Source: Terasakiella magnetica (GTDB lineage: Bacteria; Pseudomonadota; Alphaproteobacteria; Rhodospirillales; Magnetospirillaceae). From it: a DNA stretch of 64,000 bases. Of the stretch, positions 10,269 through 19,961 are shown one piece after another. The stretch lies in assembly GCA_902729415.1 (NCBI GenBank), contig CACVCF010000079.1, positions 1 to 64,000 of the forward strand, in the 5' to 3' direction. The position numbers were made by a program, and so were the translations under genes. The stretch's first letter is position 1. Each line of letters starts with the position of its first letter. The notes under the pieces were generated by a model, which saw only the letters and a program-made list of their open reading frames with translations, was not told the origin of the DNA and searched no databases.

Positions 10269-11435
10269 TTAAAGCCCCGTCTTGTGGGCGCGGGCGGTGA
10301 AGAAGATGCCGCTGGGCTTGATGGCCGAGATCTCGGCCACCTTCTCCAGCGTCTCGGTGTCATAGACCACTACCTGGTCGGAATCGCGCGCCGACAGCCA
10401 CACCCGCTCGCCGCGCGGAGTGAATTCCATGTGCAAGATGGCCTTGCCGGGCTCGAAGGTCTTGATCACCTTCTTGCTGGGGACATCGATTACCTGGACG
10501 ATGCCGTTATCGGGTAGGGCGAAATTGACCCAGATCTGACGACCGTCGGGCCGCGCCATGGCGAAGACCGGCTGCCCCGCCACCTCGACGCGGGCCTTCT
10601 CGGTCCAACTGCTCTTATCGACCACCAGCACCTGATGATGGCCGATGGCGGGCAGCCAGACTTCGTTACCCGCCACCGCCCAGCCGCGCAGATGGGGCAT
10701 CTTGAACACCGGCAGAGCCTCCTTGCCCTTGCCGTAATGATCGAGAATCCTCTGGACGCCCTTGTCGAGATTCCAGGTGTCGAGCAGAGCGATGCCGTCC
10801 TCGCCGAACAGTCCTGCCAGATACCAGCGACCATCGCCGCTGAGCAGGGCGTCATACGGCAGCTTGCCGATGCCGGTGAATTTGCGCACCACCGGCGCCT
10901 TGGGATCGGCCAGATCGGCGATCCAGATCTCACCCGCATCATACAGGGAATAGATGAAGCGGCGGCCGGACAGATCGGCGATGCCGATGACCTTGCTGGG
11001 CTTGCCGTCAGCGCCGAGGGCGGGAATATCGGCCACCAGGGCCAGAGTCCCGGTATCGAACACCTTGATGCCGCCGGGGGTATAATTGGCCACCGCCACC
11101 AGCGAGCCGTCCTGGGAGATGGCGCCACCGATGGAATTGCCCGATTGCAGCACCCGCCCGACGATGGCGCCGGACAGGATATCGACCTTGGTCAGGCCGC
11201 CATCACGGCCAAAAACAAAGGCAAAGCGCTCGTCCCGGGAATAGACCAAAGCGGCATGGCTGAGATCACCCAGCCCCGCCACCGTCGCCAGCGTGGTTGA
11301 ATGGGTGCTTTCCACCACCATCAGACGGCCGTCGGCACGCTCGACCACCAGACCAAGATCACCGGTTCCCCGGATCGGGGGGGCACAGGCGGCAAGAACG
11401 GCAAGGACGGTAGACAGAAGCAAGGGCCGGATCAT
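10269..11435 (-). CDS. nirF: NirF, haem d1 biosynthesis lipoprotein
   Basis: NirF is a periplasmic beta-propeller protein that binds a haem d1 precursor and acts late in its synthesis. The sequence begins with a lipoprotein signal (hydrophobic residues 3-14, lipobox LAAC with the acceptor Cys near residue 17) and then shows NirS-like propeller repeats over about 388 residues. ATG at 11435 is chosen because it overlaps the nirC stop (ATGA). No haem c motif is present, as expected for NirF and unlike NirS or NirN. Confidence 0.92.
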   Translation of the reverse strand: MIRPLLLSTVLAVLAACAPPIRGTGDLGLVVERADGRLMVVESTHSTTLATVAGLGDLSHAALVYSRDERFAFVFGRDGGLTKVDILSGAIVGRVLQSGNSIGGAISQDGSLVAVANYTPGGIKVFDTGTLALVADIPALGADGKPSKVIGIADLSGRRFIYSLYDAGEIWIADLADPKAPVVRKFTGIGKLPYDALLSGDGRWYLAGLFGEDGIALLDTWNLDKGVQRILDHYGKGKEALPVFKMPHLRGWAVAGNEVWLPAIGHHQVLVVDKSSWTEKARVEVAGQPVFAMARPDGRQIWVNFALPDNGIVQVIDVPSKKVIKTFEPGKAILHMEFTPRGERVWLSARDSDQVVVYDTETLEKVAEISAIKPSGIFFTARAHKTGL

Positions 11436-11752
11436 TTGGTCTCTCCCATCAGAAAAGCGGCGATCCATCGTGCGTCGTCACGGCTGAGCATCCCCTTCCA
11501 CGGCGGCATCGGGGTGCCGGGGCGGCCCTCGAGAATGGTTTCCACCACCGCTTCGGCGCTGAGCTTGGACAGATCCTCGGGCAGCAGGGGAGACCCCAGG
11601 CCGCCCTTCAGGGTCATGCCGTGGCAGGATCCGCAATCCTGTTCCACGATTTCACGAAGCTGGCCCCGGCGCTGGGTAGACAGGTCGTCGGCCTGAACCG
11701 GCGCCCCTCCCAGAATCACCCCAACCGCGGCTATCCCGACAGCCCATCGCAT
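11432..11752 (-). CDS. nirC: NirC, small c-type cytochrome
   Basis: This periplasmic monohaem cytochrome c of the c55x type has 106 residues, with a signal peptide (about 1-21) and the haem motif CGSCH at 40-44. A distal Met ligand is likely in the TPMPPW stretch. NirC supplies electrons for the last oxidative/maturation steps of haem d1 synthesis or to NirS. The start at 11752 follows GGGAGA seven bases upstream. It is coupled to nirF by ATGA and lies 77 bases after nirE, the only real gap inside the operon apart from the repeat array. Confidence 0.9.
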   Translation of the reverse strand: MRWAVGIAAVGVILGGAPVQADDLSTQRRGQLREIVEQDCGSCHGMTLKGGLGSPLLPEDLSKLSAEAVVETILEGRPGTPMPPWKGMLSRDDARWIAAFLMGETK

Positions 11753-11829
11753 GGCAGAGTCTCCCATGGCCCCTGGATACCACCACAAGGCCCCACAACG
11801 GCTTGACGTTGAGCAAGACGGCGGCGGCG

Positions 11830-12588
11830 TTACCCGGCGCATCGTGGCGCCAGATCCACCACCTTGCCGATGATGATCAAGGCGGGGGGCAATATCTGCC
11901 AACGCTCCACATCCGCCTCCAAATGTTCCAGAACACCGAAACAGGTCCGCTGGGCCGCCGTGGTGCCGCGCTCGATCACCGCCACCGGGGTTTGGGGCGA
12001 AAGCCCCGCCCCTATCAGCCCCCGAGCCATCAGCCCCGCCGTTCCCACCCCCATATAGACCACCAAGGTGCAGGCGGGATCGGCCAGACGCCCCCAATCC
12101 AGCTCCAGATCATGGTCTTCGCGCAGATGGCCGGTCAGCAGCCGCAGGCTTTGGGCGGCATCACGATGGGTCAGTGGAATTCCCGCCATGGCGGCACAGC
12201 CCGCTGCCGCGGTGATGCCGGGCACCACCTCGACCGTGATGCCGTGGGCCCGCAGCGCCTCGGCCTCCTCGCCGCCCCGGCCAAAAATAAAGGGGTCGCC
12301 GCCTTTCAGCCGCACCACCCGGCGACCGGGCCGGGCAAGGCGGATCAGCAGGGCGTTGATTTCGTCCTGGGGCAAAGGGTGATGGCCGCTTTGCTTGCCG
12401 GCGCAGATCCGTTCCGCGTCCGCCGACACCAGGGCGAGGATTCCCTCGCCCACCAGACGGTCGTACACCACCACATGGGCGGATTGGATCAGCCGCAGCG
12501 CCTTGACGGTCAGAAGATCGGGGTCGCCGGGACCGGCCCCCACCAGATGAACCACGGCGAGGCCGGAGGGGGCCAAGGGAAGGGTCAC
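11830..12588 (-). CDS. nirE: NirE, uroporphyrinogen III C-methyltransferase
   Basis: NirE uses two S-adenosylmethionines to convert uroporphyrinogen III to precorrin-2, the entry step to sirohaem and haem d1. The 252-residue protein is a single SUMT domain with VHLVGAGPGDPDLLT near the N terminus, LKGGDPFIFGRGGEE in the middle and the ERGTTAAQRT motif. No CysG oxidase/ferrochelatase domain is fused, so precorrin-2 oxidation must be done by another gene outside the window. The GTG start overlaps the stop of the cupredoxin gene (GTGA). Confidence 0.92.
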   Translation of the reverse strand: MTLPLAPSGLAVVHLVGAGPGDPDLLTVKALRLIQSAHVVVYDRLVGEGILALVSADAERICAGKQSGHHPLPQDEINALLIRLARPGRRVVRLKGGDPFIFGRGGEEAEALRAHGITVEVVPGITAAAGCAAMAGIPLTHRDAAQSLRLLTGHLREDHDLELDWGRLADPACTLVVYMGVGTAGLMARGLIGAGLSPQTPVAVIERGTTAAQRTCFGVLEHLEADVERWQILPPALIIIGKVVDLAPRCAG

Positions 12589-12920
12589 GGAGCCACTTCG
12601 ATCACGCCGACCATGTCGGGATGAGGGCCGCAGCGATAGGGATAGGTTCCGGGCTTGTCGAAGCTCCGCTTCCAGCTTTCGCCGGAAAACAGGCGGTCGG
12701 ATTCCTCCCGACCTTCTTGTTCGAAGAAGACGCTGTGGCTGGTGCGCTTCTCGTCATTGACCCATTCCACCGTGGTGCCGGGCTTGACCTTAAGCACCTT
12801 GGGCTGGAACAGATTCCGGTCGATGCCCACCCGGACGGTTTCACCGGCCAGGGAGGAAAGAGGAGAAGAGACGAGCGCCGCGACCGCCAGGGCGGTCAAA
12901 ATCACGAACGAACGGCGCAT
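12585..12920 (-). CDS. Periplasmic cupredoxin (type 1 copper protein)
   Basis: This small blue-copper protein of 111 residues has a signal peptide (about 1-26). The visible copper ligands are a His in TSHSVFF and the Cys, His and Met of YRCGPHPDM, the plastocyanin/pseudoazurin type of site. It lies between nirT and nirE in the nir operon. The inference is that it is the soluble electron carrier to NirS, replacing the cytochrome c551 (nirM) found beside nirS in Pseudomonas. It is not clearly one of the named families (azurin, pseudoazurin). Confidence 0.85.
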   Translation of the reverse strand: MRRSFVILTALAVAALVSSPLSSLAGETVRVGIDRNLFQPKVLKVKPGTTVEWVNDEKRTSHSVFFEQEGREESDRLFSGESWKRSFDKPGTYPYRCGPHPDMVGVIEVAP

Positions 12921-12938
12921 CGTCTCTCCTCCTTGGTT

Positions 12939-14579
12939 CTATTGCTTCACCGCCTTGATTTCACCCTCGGCGTCGAGGCCCAGCTTCATATCCACCGAAA
13001 CGTGGTGGAATCGGCCGGCAGTGTAATCGTCGTGAACGGCAAAGCCCACGCTGTAGCTTTGGCCGGGGACAAGGTTGACTTCACCGGGTTGGGTCGCCTT
13101 CAGGCGCCGAACCATGGTGACGACCCACTTATCGCCGTCCTTCTTACCGGTATATGCCACATCGTTGCCGGGCTTCAAGACCCGCTCGGCCAGGATGTAG
13201 CCCTGCTCGGACGCCCCGCTGGACTTATAGCGAGTCAGGTCGAGGAAGGTGCCGCCAGCCAGCAGGGCATCCAACTCGGCCTGGGGCTTGACCTTATCCC
13301 AGTTGTCACGCTTGGAGGTATCGAACTGGGTGCGGCTTTCCGGCACGTATTTGGTCACATATCCCGCCGAGGTGTTGATGCCCTTGGCGGCGCCCAGAGC
13401 GGCAGCCGCGGGAGCGGTCGGCATATCGCGGGCATCGGAGTGGCAAGACGTCCAGCAGCCGGAACGCGCCGCCATATCCACCTTGCCGTTGTCGATGATC
13501 ATGGCCAGCTTGATCTCGTTGTCGGGATCCATCTTGCCACCCTTGGCGAACGGCACCTCATTGTGCGGCCCGGCAGGGAACTCAAAGCGCATGTAGAGAT
13601 TATCCGCGTCATAAGCCGATTTGATCGACAGCGGAATGGCAGCACGCTTGCCGGGAATGGGCGTGGCTTCGGCCTTGGAGCCCGACACCATCTTGGCGCC
13701 CATATCGGCGGTTTCGTTGCTATGACACTCGAAGCAGCGGTCACCCTTCTTGAAGGCGCGGGTGCCGCCGTGATCGGTGCCGGTCAGAACCCACTCGATG
13801 GCGGTCTGGCCAGGATAGAACAGTACGGTCTTGGTCTCGGCGGCCTTGCTCCAATCCACGTCCTTGCCCTTGACCGGGGGAAGGACAGCGCCGGAAACGG
13901 CGGGCGCCGCCGCCGGAGCCGAAGCGGCGGCCGAAGCGGGAGCGGCGGCGGGAGCGGCGGCGGGAGCGGGAGCCTTGGCGGCGGCATCCTTGGCCTTCTG
14001 CTCTTCTTCCTGCTCCAGCAGATGATGAACCGGCTTGTGGGCGATGCCCTTGTGGCAGTCGATGCAGGTGCCGCCATCCTTCAGCGCATTTTCATGCTGC
14101 TTACGGGCGCGCTGCTTTTGCATATCGGGGTTCATCTGGTCGAAGGCATGGCAGTTCCGGCATTCGCGGGAATCCGTGCTCTTCATGGTTTCCCAGACCC
14201 GCTTGGCCAGCTGGAAACGCTTGCCATCGAATTTTTCCGGGGTATTGACGGTGCCCATCAACCAATGGAACACCTCGCCGCTGGCCTGGATCTTGCGAAT
14301 GGTCTTGTGGACCCAGTCGCGCGGCACGTGGCAGTCGGAGCAGGTGGCGCGGACGCCGCTGCGGTTGGTGTAGTGGATGGTCTTCTTGTATTCCTGGAAG
14401 ACGTTGTCTTGCATCTCGTGACAGTTGATGCAAAAGCCCAACGTATTGGTCACTTCCATGGCGGTATTGAAACCGCCCCAGAAAACGATGCCGCCGATGA
14501 AAATGACTGCCGCGCCGAAAATCGACGCTCCGAGAATCTTCACCTTCGACATTTTGGCGAAAAAGGAACTTGTAGCCAT
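12939..14579 (-). CDS. nirT: NirT/NapC-type multihaem cytochrome with EBDH-like C-terminal domain
   Basis: This is a membrane-anchored quinol dehydrogenase. An N-terminal membrane helix (about 12-35) is followed by a NapC/NirT tetrahaem region with CINCH, CSDCH, CRNCH and CIDCH. A long Ala/Pro-rich linker (around 200-240) leads to a C-terminal half resembling the haem-binding domain of ethylbenzene dehydrogenase and related cytochromes. That half adds CFECH and an unusual CWTSCH (C-X3-C-H). NirT proteins of about 200 residues lack this half; this one has about 546. ATG at 14579 follows GGGGAG. It heads the nir operon and probably passes electrons from the quinol pool to NirS. Confidence 0.88.
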   Translation of the reverse strand: MATSSFFAKMSKVKILGASIFGAAVIFIGGIVFWGGFNTAMEVTNTLGFCINCHEMQDNVFQEYKKTIHYTNRSGVRATCSDCHVPRDWVHKTIRKIQASGEVFHWLMGTVNTPEKFDGKRFQLAKRVWETMKSTDSRECRNCHAFDQMNPDMQKQRARKQHENALKDGGTCIDCHKGIAHKPVHHLLEQEEEQKAKDAAAKAPAPAAAPAAAPASAAASAPAAAPAVSGAVLPPVKGKDVDWSKAAETKTVLFYPGQTAIEWVLTGTDHGGTRAFKKGDRCFECHSNETADMGAKMVSGSKAEATPIPGKRAAIPLSIKSAYDADNLYMRFEFPAGPHNEVPFAKGGKMDPDNEIKLAMIIDNGKVDMAARSGCWTSCHSDARDMPTAPAAAALGAAKGINTSAGYVTKYVPESRTQFDTSKRDNWDKVKPQAELDALLAGGTFLDLTRYKSSGASEQGYILAERVLKPGNDVAYTGKKDGDKWVVTMVRRLKATQPGEVNLVPGQSYSVGFAVHDDYTAGRFHHVSVDMKLGLDAEGEIKAVKQ

Positions 14580-15024
14580 TGCGCTCCCCAGCATGAACTG
14601 AGGTCCTCAGCCACGCTCACACCAGGAACCCCCCCGATGCCTCGCATGACGTTGGACAATTTGCGGGGATGCTGCGCAGTGGCCGCCGACACCCCTCTCC
14701 GATCCTACCCTATCCGGCCCGCCATCCTCCAGACGTCCGCACGGCGAACGCCCTCCCTAGGATCTGAACGGGCCCCAGGATGCGGCGGACTGTACTGTCC
14801 TCAGCCATCAGAATGACGTGATCTTGATCAATTTAGCGAGCTATCCTTATGGGAATGAATTAGATTAGGATTATACGAAATAAAAACCAATACGGAAGCC
14901 CAGGTGCCCGAGAGGCCACAACCGATTAGTCTTAACCGAAGTCAAGGTTGGAGGCCTGTCGTGGAGGCAATCCTGTTGTCATGATGAGAGCGAGCCGTGC
15001 AATTTTGGGCACCGGGAGGCGCGG
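14580..15024. other. Divergent intergenic region between nirT and the Crp/Fnr pair
   Basis: These 445 bases show no convincing gene. The half near nirT is GC-rich. The part from about 14815 to 14950 is AT-rich and carries the FNR-like palindrome at 14818. It should contain the promoters of the minus-strand nir operon and of the regulators at 15025. Confidence 0.6.
14818..14831. promoter_or_regulatory. FNR/DNR-like box upstream of the nirT operon
   Basis: GTGAT-CTTG-ATCAA matches the FNR-family palindrome TTGAT-N4-ATCAA with one mismatch. It lies about 240 bases before the nirT ATG and about 190 before the divergent regulator gene, so it could serve either. Control by low oxygen or nitric oxide through an Fnr/Dnr protein is the expected reading. 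Confidence 0.6.
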
Positions 15025-15723
15025 GTGATTTCCGAGACCTTAAGCGCATTGCGAAAAAACCCGCTGTTCGAGCTGATTCCCGCCACGGATCTGGCCGCCC
15101 TGCTTGACGGCCAGCCGATAGCCGAATTCGACGAAGGTGACGACCTGTTCCAGGACGGTGACCGTGCCGAGCGGGTGTTTTTGATTCTTTCCGGGGACGT
15201 GATCCTACTGCCCGGCAGCGACGCCACGGCCAGCGCGTCACCTCCCTTTCATCACCTCGGGCCAGGTGACACCGTGGGTGAGGAGTCCGTCCTGACCGGC
15301 CACCCTTATTGCGCCACAGCACGGGCGGGATCGGCGGCAACCGCCGTTGCCATTCCGGGCGCCGTGCTTATGGCCTATCTCGAAAACCATTTCGAGGCCG
15401 CCATTGCCATGATTTCGGCCATGGCGGCGCAACTGCGCGAACGAGTGCGCGAGATCACCGAACTGAAGATGCAATCCACCGCCGAACGCTTGGCCAGCTA
15501 CCTCCTGGCGCTGGCAGGGGATGCCACGGGTCACACGGTGGTGCGGTTACCCTACGAAAAGCGCCACCTTGCCGACCATCTCGGCATGGACCCCGCCACT
15601 CTTTCCCGCGCCTTCGCCAAGCTCCGCGACAAAGGAGTAGTTGCCAGCAGGACCGACAAGGTAGAAATAGAGGATGTATCGAAGCTGAGGCGTTATGGCG
15701 ACTGTGCAGCGTTCACTTCCTAA
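15025..15723 (+). CDS. Crp/Fnr family regulator, Dnr/Nnr-like
   Basis: The protein of 232 residues has a cyclic-nucleotide-binding-like beta-roll (about 10-120), a long dimer helix (SAMAAQLRERVREITELKM) and a Crp-type winged helix with the recognition stretch LGMDPATLSRAFAKLRD. It has no N-terminal cysteine cluster, as in the Dnr/Nnr group, which senses nitric oxide through haem. The GTG start follows GGGAGG five bases upstream. It overlaps the next regulator gene by 29 bases. Its place between nirT and nirS makes it a likely activator of both, acting at the boxes near 14818 and 16576; this is inference. Confidence 0.85.
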   Translation: MISETLSALRKNPLFELIPATDLAALLDGQPIAEFDEGDDLFQDGDRAERVFLILSGDVILLPGSDATASASPPFHHLGPGDTVGEESVLTGHPYCATARAGSAATAVAIPGAVLMAYLENHFEAAIAMISAMAAQLRERVREITELKMQSTAERLASYLLALAGDATGHTVVRLPYEKRHLADHLGMDPATLSRAFAKLRDKGVVASRTDKVEIEDVSKLRRYGDCAAFTS

Positions 15724-16528
15724 GGACGACGAGAGCGAGAAGGTGGGCGCCGTCAACTGCCCCTGCCGTCCGGCCTGCCCCGGCCCGCAGGACGATTGCG
15801 AGCGCACCTTGTCCACTCCGCAGCGGGTTTTCCGCGATTCCAGATCGCCCCACGAGGTGGTGAGCAGTCTGCCGTTGTTTGACGGCATCCAGTCCGAGAT
15901 CCTCAATCGCCTGCTGGCCGATTCCAATACCATCACCCGTCGGCGCAGCACCTTGCTGTTCGGCGCGGGCGACGAGGCGGATTGCTTTTATATCGTGCTC
16001 GACGGCGCGGTGAAATTGTTCGCCCTGGCCCATGACGGACGCGAAAGCATCGTCGAGATCTTTGGCCCCGGCACCTCATTCGCCGAAGCAGCCATGCTGT
16101 CCACCGGACGCTTTCCCCTGCATGCCGAAGTGATCGAGGACGCAACCCTGATCCGGGTGGGCCGCCGCGCATTTCTCTATACCTTGCATTCCGACCACAC
16201 CCTGGCCTATCGCATGCTGGCGGCCCTGGTCATGTGGAACCGCAGGCTTGCCACCGAAATCCGCGACCTTAAGGAATTGACGCCATGGCAGCGCGTCGCC
16301 GAGTTCCTGCTGGCCCAGACCGCCGTCACCGAAGGCCGTGCCGTCATCGCCCTGCCATTCAACAAGGAAGTGCTGGCCAGCCGGGTCGGCATCCGCCGCG
16401 AAAGTCTATCGCGGGTGCTGGGACGGCTTAGGGTTCTGGGGGTCCGCACCGCAGGCAACGCCGTGCATATCGACGACGTGGCATTACTGCGCCGAACCTG
16501 CGCCGAAGCCTCTGCCGGGCGCTCCTGA
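15695..16528 (+). CDS. Crp/Fnr family regulator with N-terminal Cys cluster
   Basis: This 277-residue protein has an N-terminal extension with four cysteines (residues 22, 24, 28 and 35; NCPCRPACPGPQDDC), then a beta-roll (about 55-165; GDEADCFYIVLDG) and a winged helix with ASRVGIRRESLSRVLGRLR. The cysteine spacing differs from E. coli FNR (20, 23, 29, 122), but the set could bind an iron-sulfur cluster. It starts inside the end of the preceding gene after TGAGG, so both are made from one message. It probably takes part in oxygen or NO control of nirS, which begins 169 bases downstream. Confidence 0.85.
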   Translation: MATVQRSLPKDDESEKVGAVNCPCRPACPGPQDDCERTLSTPQRVFRDSRSPHEVVSSLPLFDGIQSEILNRLLADSNTITRRRSTLLFGAGDEADCFYIVLDGAVKLFALAHDGRESIVEIFGPGTSFAEAAMLSTGRFPLHAEVIEDATLIRVGRRAFLYTLHSDHTLAYRMLAALVMWNRRLATEIRDLKELTPWQRVAEFLLAQTAVTEGRAVIALPFNKEVLASRVGIRRESLSRVLGRLRVLGVRTAGNAVHIDDVALLRRTCAEASAGRS

Positions 16529-16575
16529 TTTACGCCTGCTCCGCATCCATAATCCCATAGTTTCACCACCGGAAT

Positions 16576-18325
<1,750 letters not shown>

Positions 18326-18346
18326 GAAGCCAACCCTTCACTGTTG

Positions 18347-18384
18347 AGCCCCGGGGATTGCAAGATCCCCGGGGCTTTCTTTTT
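18347..18384 (+). terminator. Intrinsic terminator of nirS
   Basis: An 11-bp perfect stem (AGCCCCGGGGA at 18347-18357, complement at 18366-18376) closes an eight-base loop and is followed by TTCTTTTT. It begins 22 bases after the nirS stop codon. This is the clearest Rho-independent terminator in the window and shows that nirS is probably monocistronic. Confidence 0.9.
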
Positions 18385-18502
18385 GCCTCTCCGCCATGGG
18401 AAGGGGCAGCGCCAGCACAAAGAGGGAGCACATATCCCCCATTCCATTCCCGCACAGAAGATGTGGTTGAGAATCAAAGGGATCACCCCTATCATCCCTG
18501 TC

Positions 18503-18787
18503 ATGAGCACGTACAGTCTCCCTTCGGCCTGTCAGCAAAAATTCGCAGCCACCTCCAATTGCATCGAATATGGAGTTCTGGTGGATGCGATGGCCATACT
18601 GGGTGATATTGCGTTTTGCCCGTTAGACGCCACATGTGGGTACCACGAAGCCTGTGCTCAGGAAGCAGCGCGATGCGCGGCCGATCTTCATGTGGGTTCT
18701 CCACTCAGGTCCCGGCTTCTTGATCGGTTGCGGCATATAGCGGTAGACATCACCGCCGCCGAGCCAACCGAACAGCCTGCCGTCTGA
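18503..18787 (+). CDS. Small hypothetical protein, Cys-containing
   Basis: This possible 94-residue protein begins MSTYSLPSACQQKF and has seven cysteines, four of them within AFCPLDATCGYHEACAQEAARC. No ribosome binding site is evident before the ATG, and third-position GC is lower than in neighbouring genes, so it may be foreign, decayed or not coding. I recognise no family. It lies after the nirS terminator and in the same direction as the Cys-rich gene at 18815, with which it could form an operon. Confidence 0.4.
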   Translation: MSTYSLPSACQQKFAATSNCIEYGVLVDAMAILGDIAFCPLDATCGYHEACAQEAARCAADLHVGSPLRSRLLDRLRHIAVDITAAEPTEQPAV

Positions 18788-18814
18788 TCTTTAAGTAAGC
18801 GAATGGAGGGGAAG

Positions 18815-19048
18815 GTGACCGATCCTCGGACCGATGCGGCGGCATGCCATGTCTCCCCCTTGCCGTGTCCTGGATGCGATGACGCCATCAATGCCGCCCG
18901 CTGCCATTCCGGTGGCCACGATTTATGCCGGGCCGTCAATGATGGTTGCTGGGTGGTGCGGATCGGCTTTGCCGAGAAACTTCGCAGCGACGACCCCTGC
19001 CTTGCCTGCTCCTATTTCCGCAACAAGACACAAGCACTGGCGGGGTGA
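18815..19048 (+). CDS. Small Cys-rich hypothetical protein
   Basis: A 77-residue soluble protein with eight cysteines, including CPGC near residue 18 and CLAC near the C terminus, is predicted. Pairs of CxxC suggest a metal-binding (zinc or iron-sulfur) site. GTG at 18815 is preferred to ATG at 18803 because GGAGG lies five bases before it. Codon use matches the surrounding genes. No family is recognised. It sits downstream of nirS and ends six bases from the end of a convergent small gene. Confidence 0.6.
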   Translation: MTDPRTDAAACHVSPLPCPGCDDAINAARCHSGGHDLCRAVNDGCWVVRIGFAEKLRSDDPCLACSYFRNKTQALAG

Positions 19049-19054
19049 ACCGCC

Positions 19055-19270
19055 CTAACGCCCATAGCGAAGTTCAATTGCCATGATCTCGTCTTTAAGG
19101 ATACGGCGGACCTGATCCTGGTCGCAGCCCATCAGGACGGCATCTTCCAAGAGGTCAAGGGCAAGGGTGCGGAACTCCACCAGATTTTGTTCCAGAACCT
19201 TGAGTTTTTCCACACAGGACACGGCAGAGCCGTCCGGGGTCACCCAGGGCGATGTCACACTCTGTCTCAT
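19055..19270 (-). CDS. Small hypothetical helical protein
   Basis: A 71-residue protein, mostly amphipathic helix from residue 20 on (EKLKVLEQNLVEFRTLALDL), is predicted. Codon use is typical of the genome, and GAGGA precedes the ATG by about ten bases. I recognise no family. It is convergent with the Cys-rich gene and divergent from the exported protein at 19427. Confidence 0.6.
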   Translation of the reverse strand: MRQSVTSPWVTPDGSAVSCVEKLKVLEQNLVEFRTLALDLLEDAVLMGCDQDQVRRILKDEIMAIELRYGR

Positions 19271-19426
19271 ATTTTACCGTCCTCGTGACATAAACGCGGC
19301 TACCTCCCACCAAGATGGCGCGACAGCATCCTTATCGCAACCCTCTCTGTGGCCGGGTCGATAAGGCCGTTGTGGGACCATATGGAAATCGGTGATATTG
19401 AGGGCCGGTTTCCCTGGGAGCGCGTC

Positions 19427-19861
19427 ATGATTCATCGCTTTGCCATCGTTTTATGCCTTGCCTCGGCACCCGTCCTTGCCGCCGAGTATACCTGCCCCGA
19501 TATGGCGGCCATCACTCAGGTGGGAAACTGCGCCAGCGAACAGGAATTACAAGCGAGCTTCGCCGGGTATTGCAGCGACAATGCCCGCATGTACGACAAG
19601 GACGACACATCGTGCCTCAGCCATGACCATTATAAGAAGCTGAAGGATGTGGCGCTGTGGGAAAGTGGCGAGTTCCTGGGCTACCTGCATTGCAGCCAGA
19701 CGCCAGAGGCTCGCAAGGCGGTTAAGTCCAACGGCATCCATGTAGCCAAGCTGGGCAAGCTCACCCGCGTGGTCTGTACCTATGAGAATGGCAGTGAGAT
19801 GGCTCTGCGCACCCGCAGCGAATGCAGCGTCCAGGGCGATAAAGCCGTGTGCAAAGACTAA
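19427..19861 (+). CDS. Exported hypothetical protein with several cysteines
   Basis: The predicted 144-residue protein begins with a signal peptide (MIHRFAIVLCLASAPVLAA, cleavage near 19). The mature part has eight cysteines, a number consistent with disulfides in the periplasm. ATG at 19427 is chosen over upstream in-frame codons because GGGAG precedes it and the signal peptide then starts correctly. No domain is recognised. It is followed by a palindrome and convergent with the NIT-domain chemoreceptor. Confidence 0.75.
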   Translation: MIHRFAIVLCLASAPVLAAEYTCPDMAAITQVGNCASEQELQASFAGYCSDNARMYDKDDTSCLSHDHYKKLKDVALWESGEFLGYLHCSQTPEARKAVKSNGIHVAKLGKLTRVVCTYENGSEMALRTRSECSVQGDKAVCKD

Positions 19862-19867
19862 GACCTA

Positions 19868-19898
19868 ATCTCGTTGATCAGAACCCGATCAACGAGAT
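19868..19898. repeat. 12-bp inverted repeat between convergent genes (copy 1)
   Basis: The perfect stem ATCTCGTTGATC (19868-19879) pairs with 19887-19898 across a seven-base loop. No T-run follows on either side. A near copy sits at 61644-61669, also between convergent genes, so this is a dispersed element that may act as a bidirectional terminator or mRNA-end stabiliser. Confidence 0.75.
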
Positions 19899-19961
19899 CC
19901 TCGTACAGCGGCAGGTTTCGAGGCGAGTCACTTCCGTGGCTCGCCGGTATGAGAGCCCAGG

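Noticed and set aside
12621..14816. Open frame of 731 codons on the plus strand opposite nirT and the cupredoxin gene
   Set aside because: It is antisense to genes with six haem motifs and copper ligands; its Gly/Leu/His-rich product is typical of a shadow frame.
14942..15340. Minus-strand open frame of 132 codons near the Crp/Fnr pair
   Set aside because: It is antisense to the start of a clear regulator gene and rich in Arg/Pro/Gly, with no ribosome binding site.
19872..19893. FNR box in TTGATC...GATCAA
   Set aside because: The half-sites are nine bases or more apart rather than four, the arms extend to a 12-bp stem, and it lies between gene ends rather than at a promoter.
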